Shown in pieces: positions 40,642-47,107 of a stretch of DNA of 64,000 bases. A model generated the notes under the pieces. It was not told where the DNA came from. It did not search any database and was given only the letters and a program-made list of their open reading frames with translations. Each line of letters starts with the position of its first letter. Within the stretch, counting starts at the first letter, position 1. Location of the stretch: positions 372,001 through 436,000 of the forward strand of contig CAWARY010000005.1 in NCBI GenBank assembly GCA_963784645.1, in the 5' to 3' direction. The DNA is from JBBRVW01 sp963784645 (lineage in GTDB: Bacteria > Actinomycetota > Actinomycetes > JACCUZ01). The translations under genes were made by a program, and so were the position numbers.

Positions 40642-41214
40642 ATGGGCAAGGCGTCGGACCGTGACTCGCTCGTCGCGCTGCTCTCGCCCGTCGTATCGGC
40701 CCAGGGGCTCGACCTCGAGGACGTGGCGATCACCCCTGCCGGCAAGCGTCGACAGCTGCGCGTCGTCGTCGACCAGGACGGCGGGGTCGGGCTCGACACC
40801 GTGGCCCGGGTGAGCACGGCTGTCGCGGCAGCGCTCGACGACTCGGACGCGATGGGCGGCACGCCGTACGTCCTCGAGGTGACCTCGCCGGGCGTCGACC
40901 GCCCGCTCACCGCGCCGCGGCACTGGCGCCGGAACCGCACCCGCCTCGTGGTGGTGTCGACGGCCGAGGCCACGACGCTCGAGGGCCGGCTGGTCGAGGT
41001 GGACGACGACGGCATCGGCGTCGAGTCCGACGGCGAGCTGACGCGGCTCGGGTGGGACCGGGTGCGGTCGGGTCGCGTGCAGGTGGAGTTCAACCGGCCG
41101 TCGGGGCAGTCCCGGGCGGGCAAGGCTGGCAAGGCTGGCAAGGCTGGCAAGGCTGGCAAGGCTGGCAAGGCTGGCAAGGCTGACGAGACGGACGAGACGG
41201 ACGAGGAAGGCTGA
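40642..41214 (+). CDS. rimP: Ribosome maturation factor RimP with repetitive C-terminal tail
   Basis: 190 aa, ATG 40642 with GAGGAGG upstream. The body (about 1-155) is a normal RimP: 'LEDVAITPAGKRRQLRVVVD', 'VLEVTSPGVDRPL' and the C-terminal SH3-like barrel. It assists 30S subunit assembly. The last 30 residues are unusual: seven Gly-Lys-Ala repeats, then an acidic (Asp-Glu-Thr) run, so a strongly basic tail is followed by an acidic end. It heads the nusA-ylxR operon. Confidence 0.93.
   Translation: MGKASDRDSLVALLSPVVSAQGLDLEDVAITPAGKRRQLRVVVDQDGGVGLDTVARVSTAVAAALDDSDAMGGTPYVLEVTSPGVDRPLTAPRHWRRNRTRLVVVSTAEATTLEGRLVEVDDDGIGVESDGELTRLGWDRVRSGRVQVEFNRPSGQSRAGKAGKAGKAGKAGKAGKAGKADETDETDEEG
41119..41181 (+). 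repeat. Seven perfect 9-bp tandem repeats (GGCAAGGCT) in rimP
   Basis: Seven contiguous identical copies, each encoding Gly-Lys-Ala, followed by a three-fold GACGAG(ACG) run. Perfect identity indicates recent slippage; copy number could differ between strains without changing the frame. Confidence 0.95.
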
Positions 41215-41220
41215 GTAGTC

Positions 41221-42243
41221 GTGGACATCGACATGAGCGCGCTGCGCGGGCTCGAGCGGGAGAAGGAGATCTCGTTCCCGCTGCTGGTCGAGGCCATCGA
41301 GTCGGCCCTGCTGATCGCCTACCAGCGCACGGACGGGCACCAGCCCAAGGCGCGCGTCGAGCTCGAGCGCAAGAACGGCCACGTGACGGTCTGGGCTGCC
41401 GAGACCGACGAGGAGGGCAACGTCGTGCGCGAGTACGACGACACACCCACCGGCTTCGGGCGGATCGCGGCGACCACCGCCAAGCAGGTCATCCTCCAGC
41501 GGCTGCGCGACGCCGAGGACGAGCAGACCTTCGGCGAGTTCTCCGGCAAGGAAGGTGACATCGTCAGCGGCGTCGTCCAGCAGGGACGGGACGCCAAGAA
41601 CGTGTACGTCGACCTGGGCCGGATCGAGGCGGTCGTCCCGCCGCCGGAGCAGGTGCCGGGGGAGACCTACGAGCACGGCATGCGGTTGCGCTGCTACGTC
41701 GTGCAGGTGCGCAAGGGCGCGCGCGGGCCGTCGATCGTGCTGTCGCGCACGCACCCGAACCTGGTGAAGAAGCTGTTCGCCCTCGAGGTGCCCGAGATCG
41801 CCGACGGCACGGTCGAGATCAAGGCGATCGCCCGCGAGGCCGGCCACCGCACGAAGATCGCGGTCCACTCCACCCGGGCCGGGGTCAACGCCAAGGGCTC
41901 CTGCATCGGCCCGATGGGCTCCCGGGCCCGCGCGGTGATGGCCGAGCTGCACGGCGAGAAGATCGACATCGTCGAGTGGTCGGACCAGCCGTCGAAGTTC
42001 CTGGCCGAGTCCCTCCAGCCGGCCCGGGTCAGCCAGGTCATCATCGTCGACGCCGAGGCCCGGTCGGCGCAGATCATCGTGCCGGACTACCAGCTGTCGT
42101 TGGCCATCGGCCGCGAGGGGCAGAACGCCCGGCTCGCCGCCCGGCTCACGGGCTGGCGGATCGACATCCGGCCGGACGTCGTCACTGCCCCGGCGGCCGC
42201 ACCGGAGCCCGACGCCCCGGGGCCCGACCAGCCCGCGGAGTGA
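41221..42243 (+). CDS. nusA: Transcription termination/antitermination factor NusA
   Basis: 340 aa, GTG start 6 bp after rimP. The N-terminal RNA-polymerase-binding domain (1-125), S1 domain (about 130-200, 'GDIVSGVVQQGRDAKNVYVDL') and two KH domains ('RAGVNAKGSCIGPMGSRAR', 'LSLAIGREGQNARLAARL') are present; the C-terminal acidic repeats of enteric NusA are absent, as in other actinomycetes. It modulates pausing and termination. Its stop overlaps the ylxR GTG. Confidence 0.95.
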   Translation: MDIDMSALRGLEREKEISFPLLVEAIESALLIAYQRTDGHQPKARVELERKNGHVTVWAAETDEEGNVVREYDDTPTGFGRIAATTAKQVILQRLRDAEDEQTFGEFSGKEGDIVSGVVQQGRDAKNVYVDLGRIEAVVPPPEQVPGETYEHGMRLRCYVVQVRKGARGPSIVLSRTHPNLVKKLFALEVPEIADGTVEIKAIAREAGHRTKIAVHSTRAGVNAKGSCIGPMGSRARAVMAELHGEKIDIVEWSDQPSKFLAESLQPARVSQVIIVDAEARSAQIIVPDYQLSLAIGREGQNARLAARLTGWRIDIRPDVVTAPAAAPEPDAPGPDQPAE

Positions 42244-42521
42244 GCAGCCCGGTCCGCACCTGCGTCGGCTGCCGTCAGCGGGTGGCGGCCGACGAGCTCC
42301 TGCGCGTGGTGGCGCAGGGGGGTGCGGCCGTCCCCGACCCGTCGCGCCGGCTCCCGGGCCGCGGTGCGCACGTGCACCCGGTCGTCGCGTGCCTCGACCT
42401 GGCCGAGAAGCGCCGCGCCTTCCCGCGCGCGCTGCGGGTGGCCGGTCCGCTGGACACGTCAGCCGTCCGCGTCCAGGTCGAGGCCCACGACCCTGCGCCT
42501 GCGGGGGAGGGTCTGGTCTGA
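42240..42521 (+). CDS. ylxR: YlxR family RNA-binding protein
   Basis: 93 aa from the GTG that overlaps the nusA stop. 'RTCVGCRQR' with Cys8-x2-Cys11, 'ELLRVV' and 'PGRGAHVHP' followed by a basic helix ('AEKRRAFPRAL') define the family (DUF448). Small RNA- or nucleoid-binding protein, normally wedged between nusA and infB. Here a terminator-like hairpin and three unrelated genes follow instead of infB. Confidence 0.9.
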   Translation: MSSPVRTCVGCRQRVAADELLRVVAQGGAAVPDPSRRLPGRGAHVHPVVACLDLAEKRRAFPRALRVAGPLDTSAVRVQVEAHDPAPAGEGLV

Positions 42522-42562
42522 CGTCCGGGTGGCACGTGGCCGGCTGAGACGGTCGGGGGAGG

Positions 42563-42581
42563 CCGCTCGTACGGCGAGCGG
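42563..42581 (+). terminator. Terminator-like hairpin after ylxR
   Basis: CCGCTCG-TACGG-CGAGCGG gives a 7-bp perfect GC-rich stem 41 bp beyond the ylxR stop, followed by 'TCACCCTTCTC'. It would separate the rimP-nusA-ylxR transcript from the inserted HNH gene. Confidence 0.55.
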
Positions 42582-42657
42582 TCACCCTTCTCGCCTGGCA
42601 CAGTCGACGGGCGAGATCCGTTGTGGACAAGGGGTTTTCTCATGTCCGAGTCCGCGA

Positions 42658-42679
42658 TACACTTCGAACATACGTTCGA
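42658..42679 (+). promoter_or_regulatory. SOS box (LexA site) over the HNH gene promoter
   Basis: TCGAACATACGTTCGA (42664-42679) fits the actinobacterial/Bacillus-type LexA consensus CGAAC-N4-GTTCG with perfect arms. It begins directly after a -10-like TACACT (42658-42663) and ends 12 bp before the ATG at 42692. LexA binding here would block transcription until DNA damage. Confidence 0.82.
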
Positions 42680-42691
42680 GGGAGGTGCTGG

Positions 42692-44668
42692 ATGCGGGGA
42701 AATCCGGAGGCGGGACCGGCCGTCGATGTGCCAGGGGTAGACGTCGACCTGGCTGCTGACGACCTGGCTGCTGACGACCTGGCTGGTGATCACCCTGCTG
42801 CCGACAACCTTGCTGCCGACAACCTTGCTGCGGACGATGTCGACCCCGAGGTCGAAGCGGCGATCGACCGCTTCCTGGCCGGCCTCACTGTGCCGCCGAC
42901 CGATCTGACCGACCTGACCGAGCTCGACGACCTGATCGATGTGGCCGACGGCCCGTCCGAGCCGGCGGCGGCCGGGGCGGGCCTCGACGCGACCCCGCCC
43001 GGGGCGCTGTTGGCGTCGCTGCTGGCCGCGACCGATCTGGACCGGTGCACCGACGACCAGATCGTCGCTGCGGCAGTCGCGGCGGCCCGGCTCGCATCGT
43101 GGGCCGCGGCCCGTAAGCTCAGCGCCGCGGCCGCGCTCGTCGCGCGCGCGGCGGGATGGCGCGGTGTTGCCCGTGACGGTCAGTCGGTTCCCGGCCGCAC
43201 CGTGGCGGCCTCGCGGATCGCCGCCCACGAGTTGGGTGCCGCCCTCGACCTCTCGCCGCGTTCGGCCGGCAACCTGGTGCATCTCGCGCTCGACCTCGCC
43301 CGGCTTCCTGTCACCCGGGCTGCCCTCGCCGGGGGTGAGATCGACCTGCCGAAAGCCCGGATGGTTGCTGACGCGCTCCGCGTCCTCGACGACGACGCGG
43401 CGCGTGACGTCGAGGACCGGGTGCTGCCCCGTGCGACCGGCCGGACCTGGGCGCAGCTGCACGACACACTCCGACGTGCTGTGCTGCGGGTCGACCCCGC
43501 TTCGGCGGCCGAACGGCGCCGGCGCAGCGTGGCTGATCGCACGGCCGAGCGGTTCCCGCTGGTCGACGGCATGGCCGGTATCACGTGGACCCACACTGCC
43601 GAGACGATCGACTCGTTCTGGACCTGGCTGACCGGCACCGCTGAGGCCGCCCGGGGTACAGGCGATCACCGCACGCTCGACCAGGTCCGCGCCGACGTGC
43701 TCGGCGACCTCGGCCGCCTCGGCCTCGACGACGACACCACCCACCCCGACCTTCTGCACGGCACCGACGACGCCCGCTGCGCCGCGCACACGCACGACGA
43801 GCAGGCGCAGGAGACCCAGGGTCAGGAGACGCATGGTCAGGACGAGCTGGGGTGTGACGAGCCCGCCGACGGCGGGCAGGCTGAGGACGCACAGGGCCTG
43901 GCTGAGGCATGTCATGACCAGCACTCCGACGACGAGCGGCGTGAGGACGAGCCGGGCCATGACGAGCCGGGGTCCGAGCCGGCGGTGACGTCGACCCCGG
44001 CCGGCCCGACGGGACGCGGTCGGCCCCGACGGTTGCCTGTCCGGCACGGTCGTCGTCCGCACATCCAGGTGGTGGTCGGTGCCGGCACTCTGCTGGGGCT
44101 CGACGACGACCCGGCCGAGCTGGTCGGCTACGGGCCGATCACCGCCGACGTCGCCCGGCGGATCGCCGCCGACGGCACCTGGCAGCGGGTCCTCACCGAC
44201 CCCCGCACCGGTCGGTTCGACGAAATGTCCGCCGCCACCTACGAGCCGCCCCAGGACCTGCGTGACCATGTCGTCGCCCGCGACCGCACCTGTCGTGGTC
44301 CCGGCTGCAGGATGGCCGCCGATCGCACCGATCTCGACCACCGGGTCCCGCACCCGCGAGGTCCGACCTCCCCCGACAACCTGTATGCCGCCTGCCGGCC
44401 CTTCCACGAGGACAAGACCCTTACCGACACCACCGTTACCGACGACGGCGCGGGCGGGCTGCGAGTGACCTACCCGTCCGGCCGCACCTACCACCGCCCC
44501 GCCGACCCGGTCCTCGACGATCCCTTGGACGGCCTCGGTGCCGATCACCGCGCCGATGCCCGAGCCAAGGACCGGACCGACGGCCGAGCCAGGACGCGGA
44601 CCGGCCCTGGGGCGGGTGCGCCCGCGACAACCGCGACCGACGACCCGCTCGACATCCCGCCCTACTGA
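42692..44668 (+). CDS. HNH endonuclease of the DUF222 / REP13E12 family
   Basis: 658 aa from ATG 42692 (GGAGG at 42680-42684). After an acidic repeat tract (about 19-48) comes DUF222 (about 65-360). A low-complexity Glu/Gln/His/Asp linker spans about 368-430. The C-terminal HNH nuclease has 'ARDRTCRGPGCRMAADR', 'DLDHRVPHPRG' (catalytic His near 549), 'NLYAACRPFHEDKT'. Family members are abundant in actinomycete genomes (13E12 repeats in Mycobacterium), several under LexA control. Length exceeds the usual 400-500 because of the linker and N-terminus. Function in vivo is unknown. It separates ylxR from infB. Confidence 0.88.
   Translation: MRGNPEAGPAVDVPGVDVDLAADDLAADDLAGDHPAADNLAADNLAADDVDPEVEAAIDRFLAGLTVPPTDLTDLTELDDLIDVADGPSEPAAAGAGLDATPPGALLASLLAATDLDRCTDDQIVAAAVAAARLASWAAARKLSAAAALVARAAGWRGVARDGQSVPGRTVAASRIAAHELGAALDLSPRSAGNLVHLALDLARLPVTRAALAGGEIDLPKARMVADALRVLDDDAARDVEDRVLPRATGRTWAQLHDTLRRAVLRVDPASAAERRRRSVADRTAERFPLVDGMAGITWTHTAETIDSFWTWLTGTAEAARGTGDHRTLDQVRADVLGDLGRLGLDDDTTHPDLLHGTDDARCAAHTHDEQAQETQGQETHGQDELGCDEPADGGQAEDAQGLAEACHDQHSDDERREDEPGHDEPGSEPAVTSTPAGPTGRGRPRRLPVRHGRRPHIQVVVGAGTLLGLDDDPAELVGYGPITADVARRIAADGTWQRVLTDPRTGRFDEMSAATYEPPQDLRDHVVARDRTCRGPGCRMAADRTDLDHRVPHPRGPTSPDNLYAACRPFHEDKTLTDTTVTDDGAGGLRVTYPSGRTYHRPADPVLDDPLDGLGADHRADARAKDRTDGRARTRTGPGAGAPATTATDDPLDIPPY
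42746..42835 (+). repeat. Six imperfect 15-bp repeats in the HNH gene N-terminus
   Basis: Units such as GACCTGGCTGCTGAC, diverging to AACCTTGCTGCCGAC, repeat six times and encode (D/H/N)(L/P)A(A/G)D. The first two are identical. The result is an acidic, Ala-rich low-complexity segment. Confidence 0.8.
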
Positions 44669-45348
44669 GCCGCGCTCTCCACTGCGTCGGGCACAGCGTC
44701 GCGTGGGATGACGGTGAGACGGGGCAGCAGCGGCTGCACGAGCGGCCCGATCGCCACGGCGTACAGCACCGTCGCCAGGCCCAGCGTGCCGCCGAGCAAC
44801 CAGCCGGTCGCGACGACGACGACCTCGATGCCGGTGCGGACCAGCCGCACCGAGCCACCGGTACGGGCGACGAGACCGGTCATCAGGCCGTCGCGCGGAC
44901 CTGGGCCGAGCCGCACCCCGATGTAGGCGGCGGTCGCGACGGCGTTGAGCACGATGCCGGCCGGCACCAGGAGGACCCGGACCGCCATCGCGTCCACGGA
45001 CGGGATCACTGCCAGCGCTGCGTCGACCGAGAGCCCGATGACCACGACGTTGCTGACGGTCCCGACCCCGGGTCGCTGGCGCAGCGGGATCCAGAGCAGC
45101 AGGACGAGGGCTCCGACCACGGCGGACACCAGTCCGAGCGAGCCGCCGAGGCTGCGGGCGATCCCCTGGTGCAGCACGTCCCACGGCATGACTCCGAGCC
45201 CGGCCCGGACGAGCAGGGCCATCGACAGGCCGTAGAGCGCGAGCCCCAGGTACAGCTGCACCAGCCGACGGCCCAGGCGACGCGAGCCCGGACGCGACAT
45301 GGTCGCCGCCGGCGCGGCCGGGGTCGGAGGGACGAGGTCGGCTGCCAT
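44662..45348 (-). CDS. YczE/YitT-like integral membrane protein
   Basis: 228 aa from ATG 45348, chosen because the farther ATG 45366 would overlap the operator and leave no promoter room. Five to six hydrophobic spans; the family motif 'GLGVMPWDVLHQG' lies after the first span and 'GPGPRDGLMTGL' mid-protein. YczE proteins are uncharacterised membrane proteins usually divergent from and controlled by a MocR-type regulator (YczR), exactly as here. Its 3' end overlaps the HNH gene by 7 bp. Confidence 0.82.
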   Translation of the reverse strand: MAADLVPPTPAAPAATMSRPGSRRLGRRLVQLYLGLALYGLSMALLVRAGLGVMPWDVLHQGIARSLGGSLGLVSAVVGALVLLLWIPLRQRPGVGTVSNVVVIGLSVDAALAVIPSVDAMAVRVLLVPAGIVLNAVATAAYIGVRLGPGPRDGLMTGLVARTGGSVRLVRTGIEVVVVATGWLLGGTLGLATVLYAVAIGPLVQPLLPRLTVIPRDAVPDAVESAAQ

Positions 45349-45367
45349 GCCTCCAGCCTGACGCATG

Positions 45368-45392
45368 ATTGGACTGGACGGACCAGTCCAAT
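45368..45392. promoter_or_regulatory. Perfect 10-bp inverted repeat, probable YczR operator
   Basis: ATTGGACTGG (45368-45377) and CCAGTCCAAT (45383-45392) are exact inverted repeats around ACGGA, centred in the divergent region between the membrane protein and the MocR regulator. A GGAC half site recurs in the spacer. Position and symmetry suit an operator for the adjacent regulator. Confidence 0.7.
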
Positions 45393-45410
45393 CGCGGGAA
45401 GGTGGCTGGT

Positions 45411-46841
45411 GTGAGCACGCTGGGCACGGTGCGGGTGCGCGAGCTGGTCGGCGACGTCTCCAGCGAGCGGTCCCCCGCGTACGTGAGCCTCGCCGGCCGG
45501 CTCCGCCTGCTCGTCGCGGACGGCCGGCTGCCGGTGGGCGACCGGCTGCCGGCCGAGCGCGAGCTGGCGGCCGCGCTGCACCTCAGCCGGGCGACGGTGG
45601 CGGCGTCGTACCGGCTGCTGCGCGACCAGGGCTGGGCCGACGCCCGGCAGGGAGCCGGCACCTGGACGACCCTGCCGGCCGGCCCGGCGCGCGGCGCGTG
45701 GCTGCCGGAGCCACCGCGACCCGGGGTCCTCGACCTCGCCCACGCCGCGCCACCGGCGCCACCCGAGGTCCCGGCCGCGTTCGCCGCCGCGCTCGACGAC
45801 CTGCCGCGACTGCTGCCCGGGCACGGCTACCACCCCCAGGGCCTGCCCGAGCTGCGCGCCCGCATCGCCCAGCGGTACGCCGACCGCGGCCTGCCCACGA
45901 CCCCCGAGCACGTCCTCGTCACCGCGGGCGCCCTGCACGGCGTGACCGTCGCGATCGAGGCGCTGTCGCGACGCGGCGGCCGGGTCCTCGTCGAGCACCC
46001 GACGTACCCGAACGCGCTGGACGCGGTGCGGGTCCGGGGCCGCCGGGCGGTCCCGGTGGCGGTCGACGCCGACGACCCGGCTGCGGCAGTGCGCGACCTC
46101 ACCCGGGCCGCCCGCGCGACGTCGCCGGCGATGGCCTACCTCATGCCGGACTTCCAGAACCCGACCGGGCTGCTGCTCGACGAGGGCCACCGGCGCCGCC
46201 TGGCGGTCGGGCTCGAGCAGGCCGGCACGGTCGCCCTGGTCGACGAGACACTGGTCGACCTCGGACTCGACGCCGACCCGGGACCGCCGTTCGCCGCACT
46301 GGCCCGGCCGGCGGCCGTGGTCACCGTGGGGTCGCTGAGCAAGAGCGTCTGGGGTGGCCTCCGGATCGGCTGGCTGCGGGCCGAGCCCGACGTCGTCCGC
46401 CGGCTGGCGCTGGCCGCCGGGCACAGCCAGCTCTCCGGCCCGGTGCTCGAGCAGCTCGCCGCCTGCCACCTGCTGGACGCGGAGAACGCCATCCTGCCGC
46501 CGCGGCGGGTCGCGCTCCGGACGGCCCGGGACGCCCTCGTCGCCGCCCTCGACCGCGCCCTGCCCGAGTGGCAGGTCCACACCCCGGCGGGCGGGCTCGT
46601 GCTGTGGTGCCGGTTGCCCGGCCCCTGGTCCTCGGCCCTGGTCACCGCCGCCGAGCCGGCCGGCCTGGCGCTGGCGGCCGGTCCGCGGTTCGGCACCGGG
46701 CACGCCTTCGAGGACCGGCTGCGGCTGCCGTTCACCCAGCCCGTCCCCACGCTGGAGCAGGCGGTGGCGCTGCTCGCCGCCGTGTCGGCCGACCTCCCCC
46801 GTGGGCCGGTCGGCGTGCCCGCCCGCGACGTCGTCGTCTGA
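45411..46841 (+). CDS. MocR-type (GntR-HTH plus aminotransferase) regulator, YczR-like
   Basis: 476 aa from GTG 45411, preceded by GGGAAGG; the in-frame ATG-like start at 45369 falls in the operator and is rejected. The winged helix-turn-helix covers about 20-85 ('DRLPAERELAAALHLSRATVAASY' core), then a type I aminotransferase fold with PLP lysine Lys311 in 'SLSKSVWGGLRIGW', 'MPDFQNPTG' and 'VDETLVDL'. PLP would be its ligand rather than catalytic. It should control the divergent membrane gene through the inverted repeat. Confidence 0.88.
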   Translation: MSTLGTVRVRELVGDVSSERSPAYVSLAGRLRLLVADGRLPVGDRLPAERELAAALHLSRATVAASYRLLRDQGWADARQGAGTWTTLPAGPARGAWLPEPPRPGVLDLAHAAPPAPPEVPAAFAAALDDLPRLLPGHGYHPQGLPELRARIAQRYADRGLPTTPEHVLVTAGALHGVTVAIEALSRRGGRVLVEHPTYPNALDAVRVRGRRAVPVAVDADDPAAAVRDLTRAARATSPAMAYLMPDFQNPTGLLLDEGHRRRLAVGLEQAGTVALVDETLVDLGLDADPGPPFAALARPAAVVTVGSLSKSVWGGLRIGWLRAEPDVVRRLALAAGHSQLSGPVLEQLAACHLLDAENAILPPRRVALRTARDALVAALDRALPEWQVHTPAGGLVLWCRLPGPWSSALVTAAEPAGLALAAGPRFGTGHAFEDRLRLPFTQPVPTLEQAVALLAAVSADLPRGPVGVPARDVVV

Positions 46842-46908
46842 GCGCGCGCCAGGGCGCCTGGGAGCGGTCGCCGGCGGTTGCCGGGATGCTGCGGGGGGCC
46901 CGGCGCGT

Positions 46909-47079
46909 TAGGATGACGAAGACCGCGAGCAGACCCGCGCCTCAGGCGCGGTTGACGCACGCCCGCGGCGCCAGTGAGGCCGTCCCAGTCCGGAAGCGAG
47001 TCGAGACGCCATGAGCACCCGATGAGCACGCACTAATGAGTGCCCCCGTGCAGTAACGATGGTCCGCCGCCGGTCCTGA
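46909..47079 (+). promoter_or_regulatory. infB promoter and leader with hairpin and four tandem micro-ORFs
   Basis: TAGGAT (46909-46914) is a -10 candidate. The leader holds a hairpin CCGCGCC-TCA-GGCGCGG (46935-46951), then four consecutive micro-ORFs: MSTR (47011-47025), MSTH (47022-47036), MSAPVQ (47036-47056) and MVRRRS (47059-47079), the first three joined by stop-start overlaps. infB begins at 47108. Translational control is possible but unproven. Confidence 0.4.
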
Positions 47080-47107
47080 TCCGGCCCGGACCTCAGACAG
47101 GAGAGAT

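Noticed and set aside
36721..41181. Tandem repeats considered as a CRISPR array
   Set aside because: They are in-frame coding repeats with periods of 15 and 9 bp and no spacers; no cas genes are near.
42275..45661. An 1128-codon - strand frame over the HNH and membrane genes
   Set aside because: No recognisable domain; the HNH gene on the + strand and yczE in a different - frame explain the region.
42692..46841. The ylxR-infB insertion as an insertion sequence or prophage
   Set aside because: No transposase, integrase, terminal inverted repeats or target duplication was seen.
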